Under the pieces are notes generated by a model. It searched no databases and was not told where the DNA came from. It was given only the letters and a program-made list of their open reading frames with translations. A stretch of DNA of 64,000 nt from Bacteroidota bacterium (GTDB taxonomy: Bacteria > Bacteroidota > Bacteroidia > Bacteroidales > BM520), in assembly GCA_002748065.1 (NCBI GenBank), contig PDRJ01000031.1, forward strand, positions 1-64,000. The letters run 5' to 3'. The position numbers were made by a program, and so were the translations under genes. How positions within the stretch are numbered: position 1 is the stretch's first letter; every line of letters starts with the position of its first letter. This document shows positions 8,529 through 19,476 of the stretch, one piece after another.

Positions 8529-9806
8529 ATGACAACCACGGGATACCTCAAGGATACGCAATTCAAGAAATTCTGTGCATACGGATTCTTTAAGAATCAA
8601 CGCTTCTTTGAATCTTTCATTATCCTTTACTTCCTGCATCATGGAATAAGCTACCTACAGATCGGGATTTTATACAGTATGAGGGAGGTAATGCTAAACC
8701 TTTTTGAGGTACCGGCAGGGTTCCTTGCCGACTCGCTGGGACGGAAAAAAACCATGCTCACCTCGTTGACACTCTACATCGCCTGCTTCATCCTCTTTTC
8801 CCTGGGCAGCACCTTCGGGATTTTCATTGCCGCCTTTCTCCTCTATGCCTTAGCAGATGCCTTCCGCACAGGAACCCACAAGGCCATGATCTACGATTAT
8901 CTGAAGCGAAAGGGGTGGAGCCAATACAAGGTAAGCTATTATGGGCATACCCGGAGTTGGTCCCAAAAGGGTTCTGCCCTCAGTTCTCTCATTGCAGGGG
9001 CGATCATCTTCATCAGCGGAGAGTACCGCTGGATCTTCATTGTCTCCCTCATTCCCGCCATCCTCAACCTGCTGCTCATCGCCTCCTACCCCGACACCCT
9101 CAACGGAAAGACCTCCTCCCTAACCAAGGCGGCCATACGAACCTCTTTTCAACATTCGTGGGAAGATTTTAAAACCTCCTTCAGAAAGAGAGAGGTCCGA
9201 AAAGCCATTGTGAACACCTCTGTCTACAGTGGTTACTTCAAAGCGCTGAAGGATTTCCTTCAACCCATCATGCAAGCCTTGGCACTCTCACTCCCGTTGA
9301 TGGAGTCACAAACGGGAGAGAAACGAACGGCGGTCATAATCGGGACACTCTACTTCTTCATCTACATGCTCACCAGCAGAGCCTCCAAAAGATCGGCCCA
9401 CTTCTCCAAACGCTTCTCCTCGAACACCGGGGCGCTCAACACCTCGCTGGTCATGGGGATAGCTGCAGGCGTGGCCGCGGGAGTACTCCTCTATCTCCAA
9501 CAGCCCCTATGGGCGGTGCTCTTCTACATCGTTATCTACCTAACAGAGAACATCCGAAAACCCATTGGGATGGCCTACACCACCGACTACGTGAAACAGG
9601 AGATCTTAGCCACAGCACTTTCGGCAGAATCCCAAATGAAAACCCTATGGACAGCCCTCATCACATTCCTTATGGGAGTGCTTGCCCACCACTTCTCCCT
9701 AAGCGTTGCCCTCGTCCTCCTCTCCGGAACGCTGCTCCTGCTATTCCCCCTTCTACGGGTCAACAACGCCACATCACCAGGTTCTCAGGAAGGTAAACAC
9801 AATTAG
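8529..9806 (+). CDS. MFS transporter
   Basis: A 425-residue inner-membrane transporter with about 12 hydrophobic helices. MFS motif A is visible after the second helix (GFLADSLGRKKTM, residues 63-75), and a central cytoplasmic loop near residues 190-225 separates the two halves. The substrate is unknown. The gene follows pabC by 40 bases on the same strand and may be read through from the pab operon, but it has no obvious role in folate synthesis. Its stop codon at 9804-9806 is directly followed by repeat copy B. Confidence 0.85.
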   Translation: MTTTGYLKDTQFKKFCAYGFFKNQRFFESFIILYFLHHGISYLQIGILYSMREVMLNLFEVPAGFLADSLGRKKTMLTSLTLYIACFILFSLGSTFGIFIAAFLLYALADAFRTGTHKAMIYDYLKRKGWSQYKVSYYGHTRSWSQKGSALSSLIAGAIIFISGEYRWIFIVSLIPAILNLLLIASYPDTLNGKTSSLTKAAIRTSFQHSWEDFKTSFRKREVRKAIVNTSVYSGYFKALKDFLQPIMQALALSLPLMESQTGEKRTAVIIGTLYFFIYMLTSRASKRSAHFSKRFSSNTGALNTSLVMGIAAGVAAGVLLYLQQPLWAVLFYIVIYLTENIRKPIGMAYTTDYVKQEILATALSAESQMKTLWTALITFLMGVLAHHFSLSVALVLLSGTLLLLFPLLRVNNATSPGSQEGKHN

Positions 9807-9807
9807 G

Positions 9808-9929
9808 TAGCGTCTGTATAGAGCGTTCGAATTCGAGGCTTGCGAAGGCTGAAACAGGGGAGTTTACCGGAGTAAATGACCATGAGGAAGACAAATACCA
9901 CGGAGAGGTCGGACATTATAGACGGACGC
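9808..9929 (+). repeat. Interspersed MITE-like element, copy B (internally deleted)
   Basis: About 122 bp, beginning TAGCGTCTGT directly after the MFS stop codon and ending ATTATAGACGGACGC. Compared with copy E it lacks about 30 bases between the left terminal repeat and TTCGAATTCG. The deletion is bounded by similar CTGT-type sequences, consistent with slippage. The downstream half keeps the open frame seen in other copies (RLAKAETGEFTGVNDHEE...). Confidence 0.75.
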
Positions 9930-10077
9930 GGGGTAGTAATACAAAAAAACGGTCAACCTTATTCGAGTATTAATAAAAAGCCGAGGGCTAATCACCAAAG
10001 GGGAAGCAATCCAATAGAAGCTGTTGGCTTTGGGTTAAAATAAAATTGTAATTTTGCTCCACTGAAAGGAATAGAAC
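9930..10077. other. Intergenic region with recurrent 20-mer
   Basis: Between repeat B and pheT. Bases 9945-9964 repeat exactly the 20-base string at 67-86. The rest holds the pheT promoter. Confidence 0.5.
10029..10056 (+). promoter_or_regulatory. pheT promoter
   Basis: A Bacteroidota-type promoter with both elements: TTTG at 10029-10032 and TAATTTTG at 10049-10056 (followed by C), separated by 16 bases, slightly short of typical. The ATG follows 21 bases later. Confidence 0.6.
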
Positions 10078-12549
10078 ATGAAAATCTCATATAGCTGGCT
10101 TAAGAATTATATCTCCACCCACATCCCAGCCGAAAAGATGGCAGAACTACTCACCGATTGCGGTTTGGAAGTAGAAAAACTTGAAAAAACAGCCTCCGTA
10201 AAGGGGGGGCTAAAAGGTATTGTAATCGGCGAAGTCCTGACCTGTGAAAAACACCCCAATGCCGATAAACTAAGTGTGACAACCGTTGATATAGGCGAGG
10301 AAGAGCCGCTGCACATCGTATGTGGTGCGCCCAACGTAGCTGCAGGACAGAAAGTCCCTGTTGCCACCCTTGGAACGGTAATGTATGCAGGAGAGGATTT
10401 TTTCGTTATCAAAAAAACAAAACTTCGAGGAGTACCTTCAGAGGGGATGATCTGTGCGGAAGATGAACTGGGACTAGGGAGCTCACACGAGGGCATTATG
10501 GTACTTGACAAAGCCATCCCTGTAGGCACAAAAGCGCATGAATATTTCGACATTCGGGAAGACGAAGTTTTTGAAATCGGTCTCACGCCAAACCGTGCCG
10601 ATGCCACATCCCACATAGGCGTAGCCAGGGATATCAAAGCCGTACTTAACAGACAAACCTTTGAACAAGAGGACACAATGCCCCAAGTGCTCACCATACC
10701 AGACGTCTCCTCTTTCCGCCCGGACAACGCAACAAGACCCTTCACCATCCACATAAAGGATGAAAAAGCATGCCGCCGATATACCGGAGTTTCCCTCTCC
10801 AATGTGGAGGTAAAACCCTCTCCGAAATGGATGCAAGAGTACCTCAAGGCGGTGGGCATCCGTCCCGTCAACAACCTTGTGGATATTGGTAACTTTGTAA
10901 TGATGGAGACAGGACAACCCCTCCACATCTTCGATGCAGACAAGATTGAAGGTGATACCATTGAGGTGCGCATGGCCAAGGAGAAAGAAACTTTTGTTAC
11001 ACTGGATGGAGAGCAACGGACACTTCACAAAAATGACCTTATGATCTGCGACGCTCAAAAACCCATGTGCATTGCAGGGGTCTTTGGAGGTATCCACTCG
11101 GGTGTCACGCAAGAGACCCAAAACATCTTCATAGAGAGTGCCTGGTTTGACCCCTCAACCATCCGAAAGACGGCAAGGAGACACACCCTACAAACGGATG
11201 CCTCTTTCCGCTTCGAACGAGGATCGGACATTGAAATGACCACCTATGCCCTTAAACGAGCCGCGCTGCTGGTGAAAGAGCTTGCCGGAGGAACAATCTC
11301 CTCGGAGATCAATGATACTTACCCCAATCCCCTAGCCCGAAAAACCATCTCTGTAAACTACGACCGTCTCTTCTCGCTCATCGGAAAACACTTTAGCCGC
11401 ACGTTGGTAAAACATATCCTCGAATCATTGGACATGATAATTCTTCAGGAGGATGATCAAAACCTTCTTTTGGAGGTACCCACCGCAAAGGTGGATGTGA
11501 CCAGAGAAGCCGATATTGTAGAGGAGGTGCTCCGCATCTATGGATACAACCATATTGAACTCTCCAATGAAATCCACTCCGCCCTCTCTACCACGGGAAA
11601 ACCCCATAGGGAGAAAGTATTAAACCGTATCGCCAACCTTCTCTCTGACAATGGATTTAACGAAATCATAAACAACTCCCTAACGGCATCCGATTATTAC
11701 CATAAGGATGATTTCCCGGAGGAGACCCATGTGAAGATGCTCAACCCCCTCAGCAAGGAACTGAATATCCTTCGCCGCACCCTCCTTTTCGGAGGACTGG
11801 AGGTCATCTCTTACAACAGGAATCGAAAGGTTTCAGATTTGAAACTCTACGAATTTGGAAAAACCTATCACCAAAATCCCGGTGTGGATCAAGGAGCAGA
11901 TGTAACCCAACGATTTACGGAAAATAATCGTTTGGCACTCTTTCTCTCCGGAAATACCACAAAGGAGAGCTGGTATCAGCCACCCCAGGAAGCCTCACTC
12001 TTCGACCTAAAAAACCAGCTACTCAACCTACTCCATAAAGTGGGAATTTCAAGGGATTCCTTGACAGAACTCCCCACGGAGGCACACTGGTTCTCTGAGG
12101 GTATCGACTTAATGATCAAAAAACGATGTATTGCTTCTTTGGGTAAAGTTTCCACAAGATTCCTTAAACCCTTTGACATACAGACCCCGGTCTTCTTTGC
12201 CACCATCGACTATGACCTACTGCTCGCACAGATCCCCCAAAGAGATCATACCATGACCCCTATCCCTAAATTCCCGGGAGCGCGAAGGGACTTGGCTCTG
12301 CTGGTAGACAAAACTGTCACCTATCGCGAGATTACCGATATCGTGAAACAAAATGGAGGAAAACTCATCAAAGAGGTTAACCTATTTGATGTGTATGAGG
12401 GAGATAAACTAGAAGCTGGGAAGAAGTCTTACGCCATCAGCCTCGTTCTTCAAGACAATGATAAAACGTTAACCGATAAACTTATTGATAAGACAATTCA
12501 TAAACTAATCAGCGCTTTTGAACGAAAAATCGGCGCAACCATACGATAA
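10078..12549 (+). CDS. pheT: Phenylalanine--tRNA ligase beta subunit
   Basis: The large subunit of the cytoplasmic alpha2-beta2 enzyme that charges tRNA-Phe. The 823 residues are normal for the family. Domains in order: N-terminal tRNA-binding domain (about 40-150, with HPNADKLSVTTVDIG), B3/B4 editing region (about 210-390), B5 domain (about 405-480), catalytic-like core (about 490-690) and C-terminal ferredoxin-fold anticodon-binding domain (about 730-823, with FPGARRDLALLVD). It is followed 12 bases later by a sigma-54 activator gene. The alpha-subunit gene pheS is not in this window. Confidence 0.97.
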   Translation: MKISYSWLKNYISTHIPAEKMAELLTDCGLEVEKLEKTASVKGGLKGIVIGEVLTCEKHPNADKLSVTTVDIGEEEPLHIVCGAPNVAAGQKVPVATLGTVMYAGEDFFVIKKTKLRGVPSEGMICAEDELGLGSSHEGIMVLDKAIPVGTKAHEYFDIREDEVFEIGLTPNRADATSHIGVARDIKAVLNRQTFEQEDTMPQVLTIPDVSSFRPDNATRPFTIHIKDEKACRRYTGVSLSNVEVKPSPKWMQEYLKAVGIRPVNNLVDIGNFVMMETGQPLHIFDADKIEGDTIEVRMAKEKETFVTLDGEQRTLHKNDLMICDAQKPMCIAGVFGGIHSGVTQETQNIFIESAWFDPSTIRKTARRHTLQTDASFRFERGSDIEMTTYALKRAALLVKELAGGTISSEINDTYPNPLARKTISVNYDRLFSLIGKHFSRTLVKHILESLDMIILQEDDQNLLLEVPTAKVDVTREADIVEEVLRIYGYNHIELSNEIHSALSTTGKPHREKVLNRIANLLSDNGFNEIINNSLTASDYYHKDDFPEETHVKMLNPLSKELNILRRTLLFGGLEVISYNRNRKVSDLKLYEFGKTYHQNPGVDQGADVTQRFTENNRLALFLSGNTTKESWYQPPQEASLFDLKNQLLNLLHKVGISRDSLTELPTEAHWFSEGIDLMIKKRCIASLGKVSTRFLKPFDIQTPVFFATIDYDLLLAQIPQRDHTMTPIPKFPGARRDLALLVDKTVTYREITDIVKQNGGKLIKEVNLFDVYEGDKLEAGKKSYAISLVLQDNDKTLTDKLIDKTIHKLISAFERKIGATIR

Positions 12550-12561
12550 ACAATATGATGA

Positions 12562-13794
12562 ATGGTTGATATTCAGTCCATAAAACAACGTTTCGGCATC
12601 ATTGGAAACGCAGATCTACTCAATAGAGCCATCGACACGGCACGTCAAGTCGCTTCCACAGACCTAACAGTGCTTATCACGGGAGAGAGTGGTGTGGGAA
12701 AAGAGAACTTCCCGAAGATCATCCACACACTAAGTGCTCGCAAACACGGAAGCTATATCGCCGTGAACTGCGGTGCTATTCCGGAAGGCACCATTGATTC
12801 TGAACTGTTTGGCCATGAAAAGGGCGCCTTCACCGGAGCTCACGAGGCACGCAAGGGCTATTTTGAAGAGGCCAACAACGGCACCATCTTTCTAGACGAG
12901 GTGGCAGAACTTCCCACCTCCACCCAGGTGCGGCTATTGCGCGTATTGGAGACAGGTGAGTTCATGCGTGTAGGTTCATCCAGAGTGATCAAAACCGATG
13001 TGCGCGTAGTTGCTGCCACCAACGTGGATATCCCTGATGCCATTAAGCAAGGGAAATTCCGGCAAGATCTCTACTATCGACTGAATACGATCCCCATCTA
13101 CATCCCCCCGCTGCGGGAGCGAAAAGAGGACATCTTTCTTCTCTTTCGAAAATTTGCTTCCGATTTTGCGGCAAAATATCACATGCCGGTACTGCAACTC
13201 GATAATGAGGCTCGGGCTGCCCTGGAGTCTTTTCCCTGGAATGGAAACGTAAGACAATTAAAAAACATTACAGAACAGATCTCCATCATCGAAAAAGAGC
13301 GAAACATAACCCTCCAAACCCTACGGAGATACCTTCCGGGAACCGTATCAAACCTGCCGGTACGATACAATGCCAAGGAAAAAGCGGGAAATGAGTTTAC
13401 GGAGCGTGAACTGCTCTACAAAGTACTCTTCGAGATGAAAAAGGATATCACCGAATTAAAAAAAATCCTCCATGAAGTGGTCACGGGAGATCATACACAG
13501 TCAGAAGATATCCAAAAAGCACAACGGAAGTTTCTCGCCAATGTGGAGCCGGAGGAACCTCTCTTTGAACCCCATCAAACCTTTGAAATATCACGTCCTT
13601 CGGTAGAAGAGCAGCACCCGGAAGAGTTTGAAGGAGCAGAGATCGTGGAGGAAAACCTATCCCTACAAAAACGAGAAAAAGACTTAATTCAAAAGGCTCT
13701 TGAAAAACACAACGGAAAGCGAAAGGCAGCAGCCAAAGAGTTGGGAATCTCAGAGCGAACGCTATACCGAAAAATCAAAGAGTACCAAATCTAA
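12562..13794 (+). CDS. Sigma-54-dependent activator (AAA+ and Fis-type HTH, no receiver)
   Basis: An ATPase that remodels sigma-54 RNA polymerase for open-complex formation. The central AAA+ domain covers about residues 8-245: Walker A GESGVGKE, the sigma-54-contacting GAFTGA loop, Walker B-like GTIFLDEVAEL, and the arginine-finger region RQDLYYRLN. A linker of about 110 residues follows, then a C-terminal Fis-type helix-turn-helix (RKAAAKELGISERTLYRKI). There is no N-terminal receiver or sensor domain, so control must come from elsewhere. Upstream ATGs at 12555 and 12558 are out of frame. It precedes lptE by 22 bases and is probably co-transcribed with it; whether it regulates envelope genes is unknown. 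Confidence 0.93.
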   Translation: MVDIQSIKQRFGIIGNADLLNRAIDTARQVASTDLTVLITGESGVGKENFPKIIHTLSARKHGSYIAVNCGAIPEGTIDSELFGHEKGAFTGAHEARKGYFEEANNGTIFLDEVAELPTSTQVRLLRVLETGEFMRVGSSRVIKTDVRVVAATNVDIPDAIKQGKFRQDLYYRLNTIPIYIPPLRERKEDIFLLFRKFASDFAAKYHMPVLQLDNEARAALESFPWNGNVRQLKNITEQISIIEKERNITLQTLRRYLPGTVSNLPVRYNAKEKAGNEFTERELLYKVLFEMKKDITELKKILHEVVTGDHTQSEDIQKAQRKFLANVEPEEPLFEPHQTFEISRPSVEEQHPEEFEGAEIVEENLSLQKREKDLIQKALEKHNGKRKAAAKELGISERTLYRKIKEYQI

Positions 13795-13816
13795 CCCCAT
13801 TTAAAACGGCCACCCC

Positions 13817-14326
13817 ATGAAAAAATCCATTTTTCATCTTGCGTTCATCCTTATCACCCTGCTATCCATGAACCGTTGTGGCGTATATAGTTTTACAGGA
13901 GCCTCCCTGGACCCCAATATCCAGTCCATAAACATCCATTATTTTGACAACAAAGCTCGACTCATTAACCCCATGTTGAGTCAAGTTTTCTCCGATGCCA
14001 TAAAAGATCGATTTATCTCCCAAACAAGCCTTGAACTGACCAACGACTTTGCCGATCTTTACCTGGAAGGATATATCTCCGATTATAAAATCACCCCACA
14101 AGCTATTCAGGCCGGAGAAACGGCGGCCATGAACCGCCTCACCATTACGGTGAAGGTCACCTTTACCAACAACGTTAATACAAGCCAAAGCTTCGAACAA
14201 AGCTTCTCCCAATATGCGGACTTCCCCAGCACGGAGGAGTTGTCGACCGTAGAAAACCAACTTATTGAAGAGATTACGGAGTATTTGGTAGATGCCATTT
14301 TTAATAAAGCGGTCGTAAACTGGTAA
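13817..14326 (+). CDS. lptE: LPS assembly lipoprotein LptE (Bacteroidota type)
   Basis: Predicted outer-membrane lipoprotein that forms the plug of the LptD LPS translocon. The 169 residues begin with a lipoprotein signal ending at Cys21 (NRCGVYSFTGASL). GVYSFTGASL is characteristic of the Bacteroidota family, and the alpha/beta body (SINIHYFDN, LELTNDFADLYLEGYISDY) fits LptE. The neighbours, a sigma-54 activator upstream and a TPR-like protein and secG downstream, match the arrangement common in this phylum. The sequence is distant from enterobacterial LptE. Confidence 0.88.
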   Translation: MKKSIFHLAFILITLLSMNRCGVYSFTGASLDPNIQSINIHYFDNKARLINPMLSQVFSDAIKDRFISQTSLELTNDFADLYLEGYISDYKITPQAIQAGETAAMNRLTITVKVTFTNNVNTSQSFEQSFSQYADFPSTEELSTVENQLIEEITEYLVDAIFNKAVVNW

Positions 14327-14332
14327 CACAAA

Positions 14333-15049
14333 ATGCAACAGTTATATTTTCAACATATCCATCATCCCGAAAAGATGGAAGAGGCGTGGATCGAAGAACT
14401 AATCGACCGTTACCCTTGGTTTGCAGGAGCCCATCTATTAAAAGCACACTACCTCTATCACAAAAAGAGTGATGAGCTCGAAAAAGCGCTTCCCTTCATC
14501 AGCCTTCACCTCCCGGAGCGACTAAAATTGAGGGAGATCTATGAAAAGCCGGTGGCGTATGAAGAGGATAAAATAGCAGCTAAAGAGGAAGAAAAGGAAC
14601 AAAAGAGGGAAACAAAAGGGTTCTTCACCGGCTCCATCACGGAGGAGGTCTCCAGGCTTATCATCAAAAATGCCGACTTTATTCCCAGCGATATTTACGA
14701 CCCGTTAAAGGACCTTCCCCGCGAGGAGAAAGGAAAAGAAGAGCACCCGGAACCACAACACACACAAAAAAAGAATCAACAAGCCATCATTGATCGCTTC
14801 ATCATAGAGCAACCCACCATCTCCCAAAGTAGCGTGGCAGCCCCCTTCTTCAATCCCGATGAAAACGCCCAAAAATCCAACCGGGAAGATACCTCCCTGG
14901 TCTCCGAGACACTGGCGCTAATCTACCATCAACAGGGTAATATTCAGAAGGCTGTAAAAATTTATGAACAACTTCGTTTGAAATTCCCGGAAAAAAGCAG
15001 TTACTTTGCAGCCCAAATTAAAAAAATCATAAAAGAGCATAACCAATAA
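14333..15049 (+). CDS. TPR-like protein of the lptE-secG locus
   Basis: A 238-residue soluble protein of unknown function. The N-terminal 75 residues are helical (HHPEKMEEAWIEELIDRYPWF...). The middle is charged and low in complexity (EDKIAAKEEEKEQKRETK). The C-terminal segment (about 190-238) resembles a single tetratricopeptide unit (LIYHQQGNIQKAVKIYEQL). It begins 6 bases after lptE and ends 10 bases before secG, so it is part of one operon. A scaffold role is possible but not shown. Confidence 0.8.
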   Translation: MQQLYFQHIHHPEKMEEAWIEELIDRYPWFAGAHLLKAHYLYHKKSDELEKALPFISLHLPERLKLREIYEKPVAYEEDKIAAKEEEKEQKRETKGFFTGSITEEVSRLIIKNADFIPSDIYDPLKDLPREEKGKEEHPEPQHTQKKNQQAIIDRFIIEQPTISQSSVAAPFFNPDENAQKSNREDTSLVSETLALIYHQQGNIQKAVKIYEQLRLKFPEKSSYFAAQIKKIIKEHNQ

Positions 15050-15059
15050 ACGCATTACA

Positions 15060-15404
15060 ATGGGAGCATATATTTTACTTTCCGTGTTAGTCCTCATCGC
15101 AGCAGTGCTGATGATTTTGGTGGTACTGGTACAGAACTCCAAAGGAGGAGGTTTGGCCGCGAACTTTACAGGAGGAAATCAAATTATGGGCGTTCGGAGA
15201 ACAACGGATTTTCTGGAAAAAGCCACATGGACTCTGGCCGTAGCCATTTTCCTTCTCAGCCTGGTCTCTGTGATTGTGATCCCCAAGCACACTGCCGGCG
15301 ACGGTACAACCGATACGGAACTTCGTGAAATTATCGATAACGGCGAACCCATGCAGACGGCACCGGTAAACCCGGAAGATTATCAGGCTCCTCCTCAGGA
15401 ATAG
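15060..15404 (+). CDS. secG: Preprotein translocase subunit SecG
   Basis: The small inner-membrane subunit of the SecYEG channel. The 114-residue protein has two membrane helices (about 3-23 and 57-77) joined by the conserved loop QNSKGGGLAANFTGG with the GVRRTTDFLEKATW segment. An acidic, proline-containing tail of about 35 residues follows, which is common in Bacteroidota. It is the last gene before an intrinsic terminator. Confidence 0.93.
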   Translation: MGAYILLSVLVLIAAVLMILVVLVQNSKGGGLAANFTGGNQIMGVRRTTDFLEKATWTLAVAIFLLSLVSVIVIPKHTAGDGTTDTELREIIDNGEPMQTAPVNPEDYQAPPQE

Positions 15405-15424
15405 GAGAGTCGCTATACCGTCCA

Positions 15425-15464
15425 AAAGATGTCAGAATGTCACTTCATTCTGACATTTTTTTTT
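15425..15464 (+). terminator. Intrinsic terminator after secG
   Basis: A perfect 11-bp stem (15429-15439 with 15446-15456) and 6-base loop, followed by a run of nine T. It separates the lptE-secG transcript from groES-groEL. Confidence 0.9.
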
Positions 15465-15539
15465 GATATCTACTTTGGCATAAAATATGACAAGGAGAGA
15501 TGTAACGAATCTAATAAACAACTACTAAATCGATAAAAA

Positions 15540-15818
15540 ATGGCAGAAATTAACATTAAACCGTTGGCAGACAGAGTGCTTATTAAGCCTGCTGCAGCCG
15601 AGCAGAAAACCGCAGGTGGCATTATTATTCCCGATACGGCCAAGGAGAAACCCCAAAAGGGCAACGTAGTGGCAGTAGGACCCGGAAAAAAAGATGAACC
15701 TATGACTGTTAAGACAGGGGATCAGGTACTTTATGGTAAATATGCCGGAACGGAGCTGACCTTTGACGGAGAAGATTACCTCATCATGCGCGAATCTGAT
15801 ATTGTGGCAATCATTTAA
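15540..15818 (+). CDS. groES: Co-chaperonin GroES
   Basis: The 92-residue ring co-chaperonin that caps GroEL. Visible features are the N-terminal [12 protein letters not shown], the mobile loop [21 protein letters not shown], which contacts GroEL, and the C-terminal [13 protein letters not shown]. Length is normal. GroEL follows after 108 bases. I see no CIRCE inverted repeat upstream, so HrcA control is not supported here. Confidence 0.97.
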   Translation: MAEINIKPLADRVLIKPAAAEQKTAGGIIIPDTAKEKPQKGNVVAVGPGKKDEPMTVKTGDQVLYGKYAGTELTFDGEDYLIMRESDIVAII

Positions 15819-15914
15819 TACGAAGCTTCTCCAAAACCAATATTCAAAACTTGCCATCGCGCATCACACCGAAGTTGGTTTTCTTAGAGGCATCCTAGTT
15901 TCAAAAAAAGATAA

Positions 15915-17561
<1,647 letters not shown>

Positions 17562-17587
17562 TTTCCACCTCTGGTGAATAACGGATT

Positions 17588-17635
17588 AAAAGGCGTTTCA
17601 ACAAGTTTGGAACGCCTTTTGCTTATCTTTTTATA
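17588..17635 (+). terminator. Intrinsic terminator after groEL
   Basis: A 10-bp stem (AAAAGGCGTT at 17588-17597 with AACGCCTTTT at 17611-17620), then T-rich sequence. It ends the groES-groEL transcript. Confidence 0.85.
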
Positions 17636-17649
17636 AAAAAAATAGCCTT

Positions 17650-18183
17650 ATGATTAGCAAAAAGCTCTTTACGTTATCCTGGATCCTCTTATGCTCCCTC
17701 TTTGCCATAGCGCAAATGCCCCTTGACCCAAAGACAGGAAAATTCAAATACCAGGAAGTGGTTCATGCGGAGGGTTCTCAACAAGAGATGTTCGTCCGGG
17801 CCGTGAGTTGGGTAAACAACAACTACAAAAATGCGGCAGCAGTTACTAGCGTAAGAGACCCCCATACGGGAGTCATTGAAGGAAACCACCGCATCCAAAT
17901 ACGCCTGCTCAACAAGGATAGCATTGTGGAGGTTGGAGAGATGGTCCTTTATCATTTCAAACTGCAGTTCAAAGAGGGTCGTTACCGCTATACCTTCGAC
18001 AAATTCCTTGTGAGAAAACAATCACGTTTTGCGCTAGAACAGTGGACCGAAAAGGACTCACCGGATTACCGGGAAGACCAGGCCATGATCCAGGAAATTG
18101 TGGATCAACGAATCTCCCAACTCATTGCCTCCCTCAAAGAGACCATGGATCCGAAAAAGGAGAAAGAAGAAGAGGAGTGGTAA
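17650..18183 (+). CDS. Exported DUF4468-like protein
   Basis: A 177-residue protein with a signal peptide (ISKKLFTLSWILLCSLFAIAQ, about 1-22) and one compact domain resembling DUF4468, a TBP-like fold common in Bacteroidota. Its function is unknown. Matching segments include EVVHAEGSQQEMFVRAVSWV near the N-terminus and YHFKLQFKEGRYRYTFDKF in the middle. The C-terminus is charged (KKEKEEEEW). It stands alone after the groEL terminator and is convergent with the VOC gene. Confidence 0.8.
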   Translation: MISKKLFTLSWILLCSLFAIAQMPLDPKTGKFKYQEVVHAEGSQQEMFVRAVSWVNNNYKNAAAVTSVRDPHTGVIEGNHRIQIRLLNKDSIVEVGEMVLYHFKLQFKEGRYRYTFDKFLVRKQSRFALEQWTEKDSPDYREDQAMIQEIVDQRISQLIASLKETMDPKKEKEEEEW

Positions 18184-18188
18184 AGGGA

Positions 18189-19253
18189 TTATAGCTTCTC
18201 CCGTTTCAGTCCAATAGCTTTTAACATCCACAAAGGAAGTGGCTTTTTAGGGGAGCGTTTCTGCAAATTCACATACCAGCCCAATTTCTTAATTACTGGT
18301 ACCTTGTGCGTTTCTACAAACTCAATGAGAGCACCATCAGGATCTTCCACATAGGAGAAGTGCCCTGCCGCTTCTCCCATATCAAAACGATCATTACTAT
18401 CACAAACAAAAGGATGCCCCAACGACTCGCAGCGCTCCTGCAACACTTTCATTCCATTGATGTCAAAGCAGATATGGATGTAACCAGCATCCCCCCACCA
18501 ACGATCCTGAAAAATCTTTACGGGGATATAATCCAATGCCTGCACCAATTCCAGCACAGAGGTACCAAAAATGGGGCTAAAGGCTCCCTGGGGCTTCTCG
18601 CTACGCTTCACTGACACTCTCCGAACACGATGCGCACCTCCCGGAAGAGCTGCAAAATCGCCAAAAACACCGGTAGTATCATTGATTATGGTATCATACC
18701 CCAAAACCTCACGATAAAAGGTCAGCGAACGCTCCATATCCGAAACACCAATGATAAGCCCATGCACTCCTCCTATATTTTTTGCCGGGTCATGAAAACG
18801 GTAATCATCCGCTTCAATCTGTATCAGATTCCCAAAAGGATCCCTGAGAAAAAAGCTCTTTACCCCCACCGGCGAGGTGACAATATCCGACAAAAGAGCG
18901 GCCCCTTTTTCACGTAGCTCTGCATAAGATTTGGCAATATCTCCCGACTTGTACTTAGCCACAAAAAAGCCCAGATCCCCCAACATGAGTGGATTTTCTG
19001 GTTTTCTCTGTGTACGTCCTTTGGGTTGCCAAATCTCCAATCCGCCACCGCCTCGCATATTTATAGCAAGAATAGCTCTACGCTCCTGCGGCTTTCCACC
19101 GGTATAGGGCAACATTAGTTCAGCCACCCCCTCATCATCAAATATTTTAGCATCAAAGCCAAGGTAATTATTATACCATCTAAAGGCTTCATTTAAATCC
19201 GGAATGCCAAGACCAACTTGCTGTATACCGCTTATTACAACTTCATTTCTCAT
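18189..19253 (-). CDS. Two-domain VOC (glyoxalase-fold) protein
   Basis: A 354-residue protein with two vicinal-oxygen-chelate modules, about 5-150 and 160-315. The second module keeps candidate metal ligands: His in GGVHGLIIGV, His in YIHICFDI and Glu in ALIEFVET. The first has Gln in place of the leading His (GIQQVGLGIP), so only one metal site is likely. Members include dioxygenases, isomerases and lyases, and no substrate can be named. The C-terminal tail is basic (KLGWYVNLQKRSPKKP). The longest frame begins at a TTG at 19259, and I use the ATG at 19253. An SDR gene lies upstream on the same strand, separated by repeat copy C. Confidence 0.8.
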   Translation of the reverse strand: MRNEVVISGIQQVGLGIPDLNEAFRWYNNYLGFDAKIFDDEGVAELMLPYTGGKPQERRAILAINMRGGGGLEIWQPKGRTQRKPENPLMLGDLGFFVAKYKSGDIAKSYAELREKGAALLSDIVTSPVGVKSFFLRDPFGNLIQIEADDYRFHDPAKNIGGVHGLIIGVSDMERSLTFYREVLGYDTIINDTTGVFGDFAALPGGAHRVRRVSVKRSEKPQGAFSPIFGTSVLELVQALDYIPVKIFQDRWWGDAGYIHICFDINGMKVLQERCESLGHPFVCDSNDRFDMGEAAGHFSYVEDPDGALIEFVETHKVPVIKKLGWYVNLQKRSPKKPLPLWMLKAIGLKREKL

Positions 19254-19321
19254 TTTCAATACACTCTTTATGGTCTCCGTAAAAGACCTAATCTATAAAT
19301 AATTTCTCCAGAGGCACTATG

Positions 19322-19476
19322 TAGAGTCCGTCTATAAAGTCCGACTTCTTCGTTACGCTTCTCTTCCAAATGGTCATTTACCCCAGTAAACTCACCTATT
19401 TCAGCCTTCGCAAGCCTCGAATTCGAACTTTCTATACAGCCTCTTTTCAAAACGCTAACTTTATGGACAGACACTA
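19322..19476 (-). repeat. Interspersed MITE-like element, copy C
   Basis: A full-length 155-bp copy with ends TAGAGTCCGTCTATAAAGTC and TTATGGACAGACACTA. It lies between the SDR and VOC genes. The SDR stop codon (TAG on the minus strand) is the first three bases of the element. On the minus strand it is open for about 50 codons (MSVHKVSVL...SRLAKAEIGEFTGVNDHLEEK). Confidence 0.85.

Noticed and set aside
10107..11121. Minus-strand frames of 212 and 290 codons within pheT
   Set aside because: Antisense to an intact pheT with clear domains; no independent support.
15465..15539. CIRCE element (HrcA operator) upstream of groES
   Set aside because: No TTAGCACTC-N9-GAGTGCTAA repeat or close variant is present.
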